Shown here: one piece after another, positions 1-5,226 of the stretch
How the letters are laid out: each line of letters starts with the position of its first letter
Numbering within the stretch: position 1 is the stretch's first letter
Origin: Chloroflexota bacterium
GTDB lineage: Bacteria > Chloroflexota > Limnocylindria > Limnocylindrales > CSP1-4
DNA: 5,226 nucleotides
Direction: 5' to 3'
NCBI GenBank assembly: GCA_013698385.1
Contig: JACCVB010000045.1
Coordinates: forward strand, 1-5,226
The notes under the pieces: model-generated
What the model saw: only the letters and a program-made list of their open reading frames with translations
Told to the model about the DNA's origin: nothing
The model's database searches: none
Made by a program: the position numbers and the translations under genes

Positions 1-583
1 ACGTCCGACGACCGATCCGGCGCGCCGCCAGCAACACGACCAGCACGACGCCGGCGACGACCAGCCCGAAGAGCGTGCCACTCAATGCCAGCTCCCCGCC
101 CAGGAGCAGCCCCATCCCGGCCAGGAATTTGACGTCCCCGAGACCAAAGGCGCCGGCCCCGAACGGGATGGACGGCAGGTACAGCACCGCCGGGATGAGC
201 ACGGCCGCCAGGATGGCCGGCACGAGGGAATCGCCGACGAGCGGGTTGCGGCCGCTGAGTGCGAACAGCAGCGCGACCGGGATGACCGGCAGCGTCAGGA
301 CATCGGGCAGGAGCCGTTGATCAAGGTCCGTGGCGAGGCCCACGACGAGGGTCACGAGCCAGGCGCCGAACACGAGGCGGGCCAGCGGTTCGTCCGAACC
401 GAAGCGGATCGTCAGCAGCCCGAACGCCAGCCCGCCGCCAATGACGCACACGAACGTCCGCCAGTCGATCGGCCGACCGGCCGGATGTTCCTCGTCATGG
501 TCCGGCCAGCGCGTCGCGAATCGGTCGGCGGCGAAGCCGAGCAGCGCGCCCGCCAGGGCCAGGCCGATGGCCAGCCAGTCCAT
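1..583 (-). CDS. Type IV prepilin peptidase (family A24), C-terminus off the window
   Basis: A membrane aspartic protease that cleaves the leader peptides of type IV prepilins, Tad pilins or type II secretion pseudopilins at the cytoplasmic face of the inner membrane. The 194 visible residues are strongly hydrophobic, with about seven possible membrane segments (near 3-19, 44-60, 70-85, 98-110, 120-136, 143-162 and 166-187). Both family motifs are present. D86 in TDLDQRLLPD aligns with the first catalytic aspartate of the usual IDLRTRLIPD pattern, and D150 lies in GLGDVKF, the GxGD motif. The N-terminal cysteine-rich methyltransferase region of classical PilD is reduced to about 25 polar residues (20-43) with no cysteine pairs; the only cysteine seen is C46. 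The ATG is preceded by AGGA six bases upstream and by an in-frame TGA 12 nt upstream (the pepA stop), so no longer N-terminus is possible. The 12-nt gap implies co-transcription with pepA. The family call is firm; which pilus or secretion system it serves cannot be told. Confidence 0.9.
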   Translation of the reverse strand, partial: MDWLAIGLALAGALLGFAADRFATRWPDHDEEHPAGRPIDWRTFVCVIGGGLAFGLLTIRFGSDEPLARLVFGAWLVTLVVGLATDLDQRLLPDVLTLPVIPVALLFALSGRNPLVGDSLVPAILAAVLIPAVLYLPSIPFGAGAFGLGDVKFLAGMGLLLGGELALSGTLFGLVVAGVVLVVLLAARRIGRRT

Positions 584-595
584 GGCAGGTCCTGG

Positions 596-2113
596 TCAGT
601 CCGTCCGAGCGCCGGCGAGCGCCAGCTCCACGAGCGTGGCGTGGGAGACACCGGTCGCACCACGGGCCGCCCAGGCCGTGGGCTTTCGAAAGTAGGCCGT
701 GCCCGCGATGTCCAGGTGGACCCACGGCTTGGTCACGAACTCGCGCAGGAACAGGCCACTCTTGATGAGCGAGCCTTCGGCCGTGCCCGAGTTCTGGAGG
801 TCGCCGTACCAGCTGTCCATCTCGGGCACGTATTCCTCGATCAGGGGCAGCTGCCAGTAGCGCTCGCCGGCCCGGTCGCCGGCCTGCATGACGGCGTCGT
901 ACCACGGCTGGGGCGTGCCGAAGGCACCGGTCACGAGGTGGCCCAGCGCCCGCGCCACCGCACCCGTCAGGGTGGCCACGTCCACCAGGTGGGTGGCACC
1001 CTGGCGCTCCGCGTGGGTCAACGCGTCACCCAGGATCAACCGTCCCTCGGCGTCGGTGTTCGTGATGTCCACCTTCTTGCCGTTCAGGGCGGTGACGATG
1101 TCGCCCGGACGGGTGGCATGCGGGCCAGGCATATTCTCGACCGCCGCGGCGACGCCGAGCAGCGGCGTTCCGGGCGCCAGCCGGGCGACGGTGGCCATGG
1201 CGGCGATGACCGTGCAGGCACCCGCCTTGTCCATCTTCATCTCTTCCATCCGCTCGGATGGCTTGATGCTGATCCCGCCGGAGTCGAAGCAGACGCCCTT
1301 GCCGACGATCGCGAGGTGGCGGTCGAGCGCGTCGCGCTCCCCTTCCCCGCCCGCGCGCATCACGATCATCCGGGGCGGGTTGGAGCTGCCCCGCCCGACG
1401 GCCATGAACATGCCCATGCCGAGCTCGGTCGCGCGCTCGGGCTCGATGACGTCGATCGAGAGGTCGTGCCGTTCCGCGATGGCACGGGCTTCCTCGGCGA
1501 GGACCTCGGGCGAGATGTCGTTGGCGGCGCGGTTGGACAGGGTCCGGGCGGTGTTCGCCCCCTCGCCCATGATGACTCCGCGCTCGGCCGCCGCCTGCAG
1601 CGCGGCTCGATCGCCGTCCGGCGCGATGAGGATGAGCTCATCGACCTGCGGTGGGGCGCTCTCGACCGCGTCGAGATAGATCGACTTGGGATCGTACGAG
1701 CCTTCCACCACGCCGCGGGCGACGAGCTCGGCGACGGTGTTCGCCGCACCATCGAGGCCCGCTGATCCGGTCAGGGGCGTCAGCCAGATGGCAAGGCTGC
1801 GCACGACACGACCGCCGAGGCGTCGCTCGGCCGACGCGGCGATGCGCACGATCGTTTCGCGATCCAGGGTCGCCGGGTCACCAAGGCCGACCGTCACGAT
1901 CCGGCCACTGGGCAGCTCCCCGGTCGCGGCCAACGCCGTGGCGTAGCGCTTGCCGCTCAGTTCCTTGAATGCGGCGAGGGCGCGCAGCTCCCCGCCGGAA
2001 CGCTGGTCGAGTTCATCCAGTGGCCCCTCGAAGGTGGGGTCCGCGCTGACCGGGATGACGAGGACATCCGCACGGACGTCCCAAGGCTGATCGGTGACGA
2101 CACGAAGCTGCAC
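596..2113 (-). CDS. pepA: Leucyl aminopeptidase, family M17 (PepA)
   Basis: A cytosolic two-metal exopeptidase that removes N-terminal residues, leucine preferentially, in peptide turnover. It has 505 residues against 503 in E. coli PepA. An N-terminal macro-like domain (about 1-175) precedes the catalytic domain. All expected active-site residues are visible and sit two positions beyond the E. coli numbering: metal ligands K272 and D277 in GKGVCFDSGG, D295 in MKMDKAG, and D354 and E356 in the M17 signature NTDAEGRL, with catalytic K284 in ISIKP and R358 in the signature. The start is GTG; it gives the normal family N-terminus (a strand ending in ADVLVIPV) and has GGAGG 11 nt upstream. The stop lies 12 nt before the prepilin peptidase gene, so the two are probably one operon, although no functional link is obvious. 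The E. coli enzyme also binds DNA in Xer recombination; nothing here shows whether this one does. Confidence 0.97.
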   Translation of the reverse strand: MQLRVVTDQPWDVRADVLVIPVSADPTFEGPLDELDQRSGGELRALAAFKELSGKRYATALAATGELPSGRIVTVGLGDPATLDRETIVRIAASAERRLGGRVVRSLAIWLTPLTGSAGLDGAANTVAELVARGVVEGSYDPKSIYLDAVESAPPQVDELILIAPDGDRAALQAAAERGVIMGEGANTARTLSNRAANDISPEVLAEEARAIAERHDLSIDVIEPERATELGMGMFMAVGRGSSNPPRMIVMRAGGEGERDALDRHLAIVGKGVCFDSGGISIKPSERMEEMKMDKAGACTVIAAMATVARLAPGTPLLGVAAAVENMPGPHATRPGDIVTALNGKKVDITNTDAEGRLILGDALTHAERQGATHLVDVATLTGAVARALGHLVTGAFGTPQPWYDAVMQAGDRAGERYWQLPLIEEYVPEMDSWYGDLQNSGTAEGSLIKSGLFLREFVTKPWVHLDIAGTAYFRKPTAWAARGATGVSHATLVELALAGARTD

Positions 2114-2124
2114 GGGGTTGGGAT

Positions 2125-2129
2125 CCTCC
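2125..2129 (-). promoter_or_regulatory. Ribosome binding site of pepA
   Basis: On the minus strand GGAGG is followed by an 11-nt spacer and a GTG codon. The spacer is slightly long, but the site supports this GTG as the pepA start, and no in-frame ATG lies between them. Confidence 0.7.
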
Positions 2130-2212
2130 AGAGGGAGATGGTCGGCGGGTCGCGCAAATCGCTTGGGTGTTGCGGGCCGGGTTCGGGCTCACGCGCGGTT
2201 GCGGTGCCAGGT

Positions 2213-2228
2213 TGCGATGTGGATCGCA
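2213..2228. repeat. Perfect 6-4-6 inverted repeat in the pepA leader
   Basis: TGCGAT-gtgg-ATCGCA reads the same on both strands and lies about 100 nt upstream of the pepA start. It abuts the candidate -10 hexamer at 2228-2233, so it would occupy the first transcribed bases. This is a suitable place for a repressor-type operator or a small 5' hairpin. A short palindrome in GC-rich DNA can also be chance, and no regulator is encoded nearby. Confidence 0.35.
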
Positions 2229-2256
2229 GTGTAGCGTTCGCGACCGGCAGGCTCAG
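2228..2256 (-). promoter_or_regulatory. Candidate pepA promoter
   Basis: Minus-strand TACACT (2233 down to 2228) resembles a sigma-70-type -10 box, and CTGAGC (2256 down to 2251) is a poor -35 match at 17-bp spacing. It lies in the only non-coding gap upstream of pepA and would give a leader of roughly 110 nt. The evidence is the -10 match and position only. Confidence 0.25.
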
Positions 2257-2285
2257 CCGGGGGCCGACGGGCTCAGCCGGGGGCC
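2250..2285. repeat. Tandem duplication with 20-bp period across a stop codon
   Basis: The 16-bp unit GGCTCAGCCGGGGGCC occurs at 2250-2265 and again at 2270-2285, separated by 4 bp. The right copy contains the stop codon and last codons of the membrane-protein gene; the left copy lies just beyond it. On the minus-strand transcript the two GGCTGAGCC segments can pair as 4 bp, a G-G mismatch and 4 bp around an 11-nt loop. No U-run follows, so this is not a standard intrinsic terminator. Slippage duplication is the simplest origin; a role in transcript 3'-end formation is possible. Confidence 0.7.
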
Positions 2286-3199
2286 ACTGCGTCGGCGAGC
2301 CTGCCGCGAGCCTGCTCGATGGCGATGACCGCCTCGTTCATCCCGCCGCGCCCGATCTCGGCCATGATCACGATCAGTCCACGCGAGTCGCCCGGCAGGC
2401 CGGCCTTCGCGGCCTGTTCTGCGGCGATGGCCTTGCGGACCTTGCTCGTGACCCGCCCGCCCACGCCATCCAGCGCGACATAGAGCTCGCGCAGCGCGGT
2501 GTCATAGGCCTCGTTGCGATCGAGCCATTCGTCGAGCACGGACACGTCCACGGTGGCGACCAGCCGATCCCTGAGCCGGCGGGCGTCGGCGATCGATCGG
2601 TCCGCGTCTTCGAGCAGCGAGACCGCCTCCCGGTAGCGCCCGTCACGTCCCAGGCTCGCGGCCTTCACCACGGCGTCCACCTGGGCCTGGAGCAAGGATG
2701 ACAGTCGGGCGGCGCTCAATGCGCCCGTTGTCAGTCGGGCCCACTCGGCGTCCAGGCCGCGGGTCGCGTCGACGGCCGAGGTCAGGCGCGCCGCTCGCTG
2801 GCGGACGGCCGTCGAGACCGCGTACCCGGCGGTCGGCGTATCCAGGATCGGCAATGCCGCCAGGGCTGCCGTGAGGCGCCGCGTCCGGGCCACGATCCGC
2901 GCGACGATCGGATCGCCATCCGTGATCGCCGCCTCCACGGTGTCCAGATCACCGCCGTTGAGCGCACCAAGCGCGCCCCGCGCCCGCGTGCCGAGCGCCT
3001 CGACGTCCGCGGTCAGTGTGGTCAACTCGGTCTCGGCGCCGTCAAGGAGGGGTGACAACTGCGAGTCGCCGCCCGAGGTCAACTCGGGGCGAGCGGCGGG
3101 CCCCACCTGGCCGTCCATGCCGGTCACGATGCCGGCGCCCCCAAGGGCGATGAGGACGACAGCGAGCAGCCATCCCGCGGCGGCGCCGAGCCAGGCCAT
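2273..3199 (-). CDS. Uncharacterised membrane-anchored helical protein
   Basis: I do not recognise a named family for this 308-residue protein. Residues 2-27 form one hydrophobic segment that could be a membrane anchor or an uncleaved signal; no positive residue precedes it, so topology is unclear. A Gly/Pro/Ser linker (about 28-48) follows, then a long Ala/Leu/Arg/Asp-rich helical region (about 50-265) with heptad-like spacing and a TPR-like stretch around 184-240 (YREAVSLLEDADRSIADAR). The C-terminus carries a distinct motif, LPGDSRGLIVIMAEIGRGG (268-286), that looks conserved rather than filler. The whole protein lacks Cys, His and Phe and has only four Lys (179, 253, 256, 265), which argues against a metalloenzyme. 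Its ATG overlaps the dehydrogenase stop (TGATG), and the nearest Shine-Dalgarno-like bases (AGG, 3213-3215) are weak and 13 nt away, so translation probably depends on coupling. An envelope scaffold or sensor-like role is conceivable but unsupported. Confidence 0.8.
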   Translation of the reverse strand: MAWLGAAAGWLLAVVLIALGGAGIVTGMDGQVGPAARPELTSGGDSQLSPLLDGAETELTTLTADVEALGTRARGALGALNGGDLDTVEAAITDGDPIVARIVARTRRLTAALAALPILDTPTAGYAVSTAVRQRAARLTSAVDATRGLDAEWARLTTGALSAARLSSLLQAQVDAVVKAASLGRDGRYREAVSLLEDADRSIADARRLRDRLVATVDVSVLDEWLDRNEAYDTALRELYVALDGVGGRVTSKVRKAIAAEQAAKAGLPGDSRGLIVIMAEIGRGGMNEAVIAIEQARGRLADAVAPG

Positions 3200-3201
3200 C
3201 A
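3197..3201 (-). other. TGATG stop/start overlap
   Basis: On the minus strand the TGA of the dehydrogenase gene (3201 down to 3199) shares its A with the ATG of the downstream membrane-protein gene (3199 down to 3197). With no good ribosome binding site in front of the second gene, this arrangement typically means terminating ribosomes re-initiate, keeping the two products in a fixed ratio. Confidence 0.8.
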
Positions 3202-4143
3202 GCTGGCGATCGCCTGGTCGGCGCGCTTCCGGCGCAGGTACCCGAGCGCGCCCTCCATCGGTCGTGGCGCGAACCCGAACCGGGACTCGATCGCGTCGAG
3301 TGCCCCGATGTTGTCGAGCCGAAGCTGGCGAAGCTGGTCCGTGGCGACCGGAAAGGGCAGGTGGACGGCCTCCGACACGCCGGCCACAAGCCGGATGAGC
3401 GGCACGGGCATGGGCACCATCAGGCGCCGCTTGCCGAGCGCCCGGAGCACTTCGCCGGTGATCTCGCGGTAGGTCCAGTAACGCGGTCCGCCCAGTTCGA
3501 TCGACTGGCGGATCGTGCTCGGATCGGCGAGCGAGGCGACGATGGCCCGAGCCACGTCGTTGACCGCGACCGGCTGGAAGCGGCTGTCTCCCCGACCGGG
3601 CACCGGGACGACCCCGGGCGACAGCCGGACGAGGTCCGCGATGATGTTGAAGAAGCCGTCGCCCGGTCCGAACTGGAGGGACGGCTTGAGGATGGTCCAG
3701 TCGAGGCCCGCTTCGCGCACGAGCGCCTCGGCCCTCGCCTTCGAACTGCCGTAATGCAGGTCCGGAACGTCCTGGACACCCATCGCCCCCATATGGACGA
3801 GGCGCAGCACGCCGGCCGCCTGCATCGCCTCGACGAGTGCGCGCGTCCCTTCCGTGTTCACGAGGCGCAGATCCGCGCCGCCCCGCAGGTCACGTGGGAT
3901 AGCCACGAGGTGGACCACGGCATCCACACCGTCGAGCGCCGGAGGCAGCGTGTGGGCGAGCGTCACGTCGCCGGTCCGGGTCCGGACCGCGGAGCCTTGT
4001 GCGGCCGTCAGCCGTTTGGTGACGGTGTCGGCGGCGCGCTCGGTGCGGACGAGGGCCACGACCTCGTGGCCCGCCTCGATGAGTGCAGGGACGGTGTGAC
4101 TCCCGACGAAGCCGCTGGCGCCGGTGACGAGGACGGTGGACAT
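3199..4143 (-). CDS. NAD(P)-binding NDUFA9-like atypical short-chain dehydrogenase
   Basis: A 314-residue Rossmann-fold protein of the extended/atypical SDR group, closest by recognition to the family named after the NDUFA9 subunit of complex I. The nucleotide-binding motif TGASGFVG is at 7-14 after a hydrophobic first strand. D59 (in TGDV) and HLVAIP (78-83) are the usual following SDR landmarks, and Y131 and K135 in YGSSK give the YxxxK catalytic pair. LDWTILKPSLQFGPGDGFFN (147-166) and GGPRYWTYREI (218-228) match the pattern of the NDUFA9-like family. The true substrate is unknown. Bacterial members are often annotated as sugar epimerases or complex I proteins without proof, and no Nuo genes are present here. 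The ATG at 4143 is chosen because AGGAAGGA lies 9 nt upstream and the Rossmann strand begins at residue 3. The frame stays open far upstream, but that part is antisense to add. The gene is coupled to the downstream membrane-protein gene. Confidence 0.9.
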   Translation of the reverse strand: MSTVLVTGASGFVGSHTVPALIEAGHEVVALVRTERAADTVTKRLTAAQGSAVRTRTGDVTLAHTLPPALDGVDAVVHLVAIPRDLRGGADLRLVNTEGTRALVEAMQAAGVLRLVHMGAMGVQDVPDLHYGSSKARAEALVREAGLDWTILKPSLQFGPGDGFFNIIADLVRLSPGVVPVPGRGDSRFQPVAVNDVARAIVASLADPSTIRQSIELGGPRYWTYREITGEVLRALGKRRLMVPMPVPLIRLVAGVSEAVHLPFPVATDQLRQLRLDNIGALDAIESRFGFAPRPMEGALGYLRRKRADQAIAS

Positions 4144-4152
4144 GGCGGGTGG

Positions 4153-4160
4153 TCCTTCCT
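4153..4160 (-). promoter_or_regulatory. Ribosome binding site of the dehydrogenase gene
   Basis: Minus-strand AGGAAGGA lies 9 nt before the ATG at 4143. It is the strongest Shine-Dalgarno sequence in the window and fixes this start over longer in-frame alternatives that would run antisense through add. Confidence 0.75.
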
Positions 4161-4180
4161 GGATCGGGCTTGGATCGGGC
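4160..4180. repeat. Two direct repeats at 11-bp period in the divergent intergenic region
   Basis: TGGATCGGGC occurs at 4160-4169 and 4171-4180, separated by one base. The 11-bp period puts both copies on the same face of the helix. They lie between the candidate promoters and the dehydrogenase ribosome binding site, within its presumed leader. This could be a tandem protein-binding site or a recent slippage duplication. Confidence 0.6.
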
Positions 4181-4199
4181 CGACGGTCGGGTGCGCGGA

Positions 4200-4208
4200 A
4201 TCGTAGCA
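4200..4208 (-). promoter_or_regulatory. Candidate extended -10 promoter of the dehydrogenase operon
   Basis: The minus strand reads TGCTACGAT: a TG one base before the hexamer TACGAT, which is the extended -10 form and needs no good -35 (none is seen). Transcription would start near 4193, giving a leader of about 50 nt that contains the direct repeats and the ribosome binding site. It overlaps the opposing add -10 by two bases. Confidence 0.4.
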
Positions 4209-4209
4209 T
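4204..4209 (+). promoter_or_regulatory. Candidate -10 of add, suggesting a leaderless transcript
   Basis: TAGCAT matches four of six bases of the -10 consensus and ends 6 nt before the add ATG at 4216, so transcription would begin at or next to the start codon. No Shine-Dalgarno sequence precedes the ATG (the bases are CATCGGGTC), which agrees with leaderless translation. The -35 is weak: CCGACG at 4180-4185 with an 18-bp spacer shares only GAC with the consensus. Confidence 0.4.
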
Positions 4210-4215
4210 CGGGTC

Positions 4216-5226
4216 ATGCAGGACCCGGCCAACGACGAGATCCAGGCGCGTCAGGCTCGCCGCCGCCTGATCGAGGCGATGCCCAAGGCGGAACTGCATC
4301 TGCACCTTGACGGCTCGCTGCGCGTGGACACGGCCCTGGAACTCGCCCGGACACGAGGCGTGGATGCGCCCCGTGACTGGAACGGTATGTCCGCCGCCCT
4401 GATCGCCCCGATGCCCTGTACCTCGCAGGCGGAGCTCCTGCGCGCCTTCGACCTGCCGATCGCCTTGATGCAGGACGCCGAGGCGCTGCAACGGATCACC
4501 GCGGAACTGGTCGCGACCAAGGCGGCCGACAACGTGCGCTACGTGGAGATCCGCTGGGGGCCGCTCCTGCATGTCACGGGCGGACTGTCGCTCGCGGACG
4601 GGATCGCGGCGGTCTGCGCCGGTGCACGCAGTGGCGCGGCCGCGACCGGCGTCGTGGTCCGCCTCATCTGCACGGCCCTGCGCTCGCACGACCCGGCCCG
4701 CAACGTGGAACTCGCCGAGATCGCCGGTCGGTTCCTTGACCAGGGGCTGACCGGCTGGGACCTGGCCGGGCCTGAGGCCGCCTTCCCGGATCCACTCCAG
4801 CATGGCGAAGCGTTCGAGGCCGCTCGGGCGGCGGGCCTGCGGATCACCATCCACGCCGGCGAATGGGGTGGAGCGGCCCAGGTCCGGCGCGCGCTCGCAG
4901 TGGAACCGGAGCGGATCGCCCACGGCCCGGGCACGATCGACGACCCGGTGCTGGCGACGCACCTGACCGCCGCCGGCGTGACCCTCGACCTCTGCCCGAC
5001 CTCAAACTGGCAGGCCGGCATCGTGAGCTCGCTGGCGAGCCATCCCCTGGCCCGACTCCATCGCGCAGGTGTGCCCGTGACGCTCAATACGGACGAGACG
5101 ACCGTGGCCGACCTGACCCTGTCCGAGGAATACGTCAATGCCGTCGAGACGATCGGCCTGACCTTGCCGGAGCTATGGGCGATCGATCGGGGGGCGCTTG
5201 ACGTCGCCTTTGCCGATGAACCGACC
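4216..5226 (+). CDS. add: Adenosine deaminase, C-terminal end off the window
   Basis: A zinc hydrolase of the amidohydrolase superfamily that converts adenosine or deoxyadenosine to inosine or deoxyinosine in cytosolic purine salvage. The 337 visible residues cover nearly the whole TIM-barrel; the usual length is about 330-350, so few residues are missing. Zinc ligands are visible: H28 and H30 in PKAELHLHLDGSL, H213 in IHAGE, and D293 in LNTDE. E216 of HAGE is the expected proton donor and H236 in RIAHG the catalytic histidine. DLAGPE (182-187) and CPTSN (260-264) are further family signatures. The residue after the zinc-binding aspartate is Glu (E294), where the classical motif has a second Asp; other bacterial members also vary here. 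The ATG at 4216 gives a 22-residue lead before the first motif; an internal Met at 22 (MPKAEL) is a possible alternative start that would match the E. coli length better. The gene diverges from the dehydrogenase operon. Related deaminases (adenine, aminodeoxyfutalosine) are less likely but not excluded. Confidence 0.93.
   Translation, partial: MQDPANDEIQARQARRRLIEAMPKAELHLHLDGSLRVDTALELARTRGVDAPRDWNGMSAALIAPMPCTSQAELLRAFDLPIALMQDAEALQRITAELVATKAADNVRYVEIRWGPLLHVTGGLSLADGIAAVCAGARSGAAATGVVVRLICTALRSHDPARNVELAEIAGRFLDQGLTGWDLAGPEAAFPDPLQHGEAFEAARAAGLRITIHAGEWGGAAQVRRALAVEPERIAHGPGTIDDPVLATHLTAAGVTLDLCPTSNWQAGIVSSLASHPLARLHRAGVPVTLNTDETTVADLTLSEEYVNAVETIGLTLPELWAIDRGALDVAFADEPT

Noticed and set aside
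75..320. A small plus-strand open frame of 81 codons at the left edge
   Set aside because: It is antisense to the prepilin peptidase, is Ser/Pro/Arg-rich, and has no recognisable motif.
581..598. pepA and the prepilin peptidase gene in the same reading frame, separated only by TGA and four codons (possible readthrough fusion)
   Set aside because: Same frame has a one-in-three chance. The second gene has its own AGGA and ATG, and no readthrough or selenocysteine-type structure is evident.
317..1765. A 482-codon open frame on the plus strand across pepA
   Set aside because: It is antisense to a gene with every M17 catalytic residue. Its product is low-complexity Arg/Gly/His/Asp-rich, as expected from the reverse of GC-rich codons, and no family is recognisable.
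2250..2285. Rho-independent terminator between the membrane-protein gene and pepA
   Set aside because: The possible stem is short with a central mismatch and no run of T follows on the minus strand.
3205..3214. GGCGATCGCC palindrome resembling the cyanobacterial HIP1 octamer
   Set aside because: I noticed one occurrence, within coding sequence; it encodes part of the dehydrogenase C-terminus (AIAS) and is expected by chance in GC-rich DNA.
3361..4206. A 281-codon plus-strand open frame antisense to the dehydrogenase
   Set aside because: Composition is His/Arg/Asp-rich with no domain; a shadow of the real gene.
4144..4962. Upstream extension of the dehydrogenase frame to 587 codons
   Set aside because: The extra 273 codons run antisense through add and the promoter region, and the conserved Rossmann N-terminus starts at the ATG at 4143 behind a strong ribosome binding site.
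1..5226. A defence, mobile-element or biosynthetic cluster
   Set aside because: Four of the five genes are recognisable housekeeping or envelope genes; there is no integrase, transposase, nuclease, toxin or synthase signature, and base composition looks even throughout.

Overview
This is a GC-rich, gene-dense stretch of bacterial chromosome holding five protein genes, two of them cut by the window edges. No RNA gene, insertion sequence, phage gene or CRISPR array was found. High GC, GC-ending codons, short intergenic gaps and the character of the proteins (a cysteine-poor prepilin peptidase with an 'ADRFATRWPDHDEEHP' N-terminus and an NDUFA9-like dehydrogenase) suggest an uncultured Chloroflexota-type bacterium. 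That placement is a recognition-based guess; a high-GC actinobacterial or related lineage is not excluded.

Layout. From about 4.2 kb leftwards everything lies on the minus strand: an NDUFA9-like atypical short-chain dehydrogenase/reductase (3199-4143), coupled by a TGATG stop/start overlap to an uncharacterised membrane-anchored helical protein (2273-3199). A 159-bp gap follows, then a leucyl aminopeptidase of family M17 (pepA, 596-2113). Only 12 nt further on is a type IV prepilin peptidase (1-583, C-terminus off the window). Rightwards on the plus strand is an adenosine deaminase (add, 4216-5226, last residues off the window). It is divergent from the dehydrogenase across a 72-bp intergenic region.

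How the genes work together. There appear to be two leftward transcription units: dehydrogenase plus membrane protein, and pepA plus prepilin peptidase. The divergent adenosine deaminase is purine salvage. PepA, Add and the dehydrogenase look like ordinary housekeeping genes, and the prepilin peptidase implies that the organism makes type IV pili, a Tad-type pilus or a type II secretion system. No shared pathway links all five.

I see no convincing new multi-gene system. The points most worth a second look are the uncharacterised protein at 2273-3199 and its coupling to the dehydrogenase, the compact divergent promoter at 4200-4209 with overlapping -10 elements and an apparently leaderless add, the absence of the cysteine-rich domain in the prepilin peptidase, and small repeats in both intergenic regions. 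No stretch of 300 bases lacks a gene.
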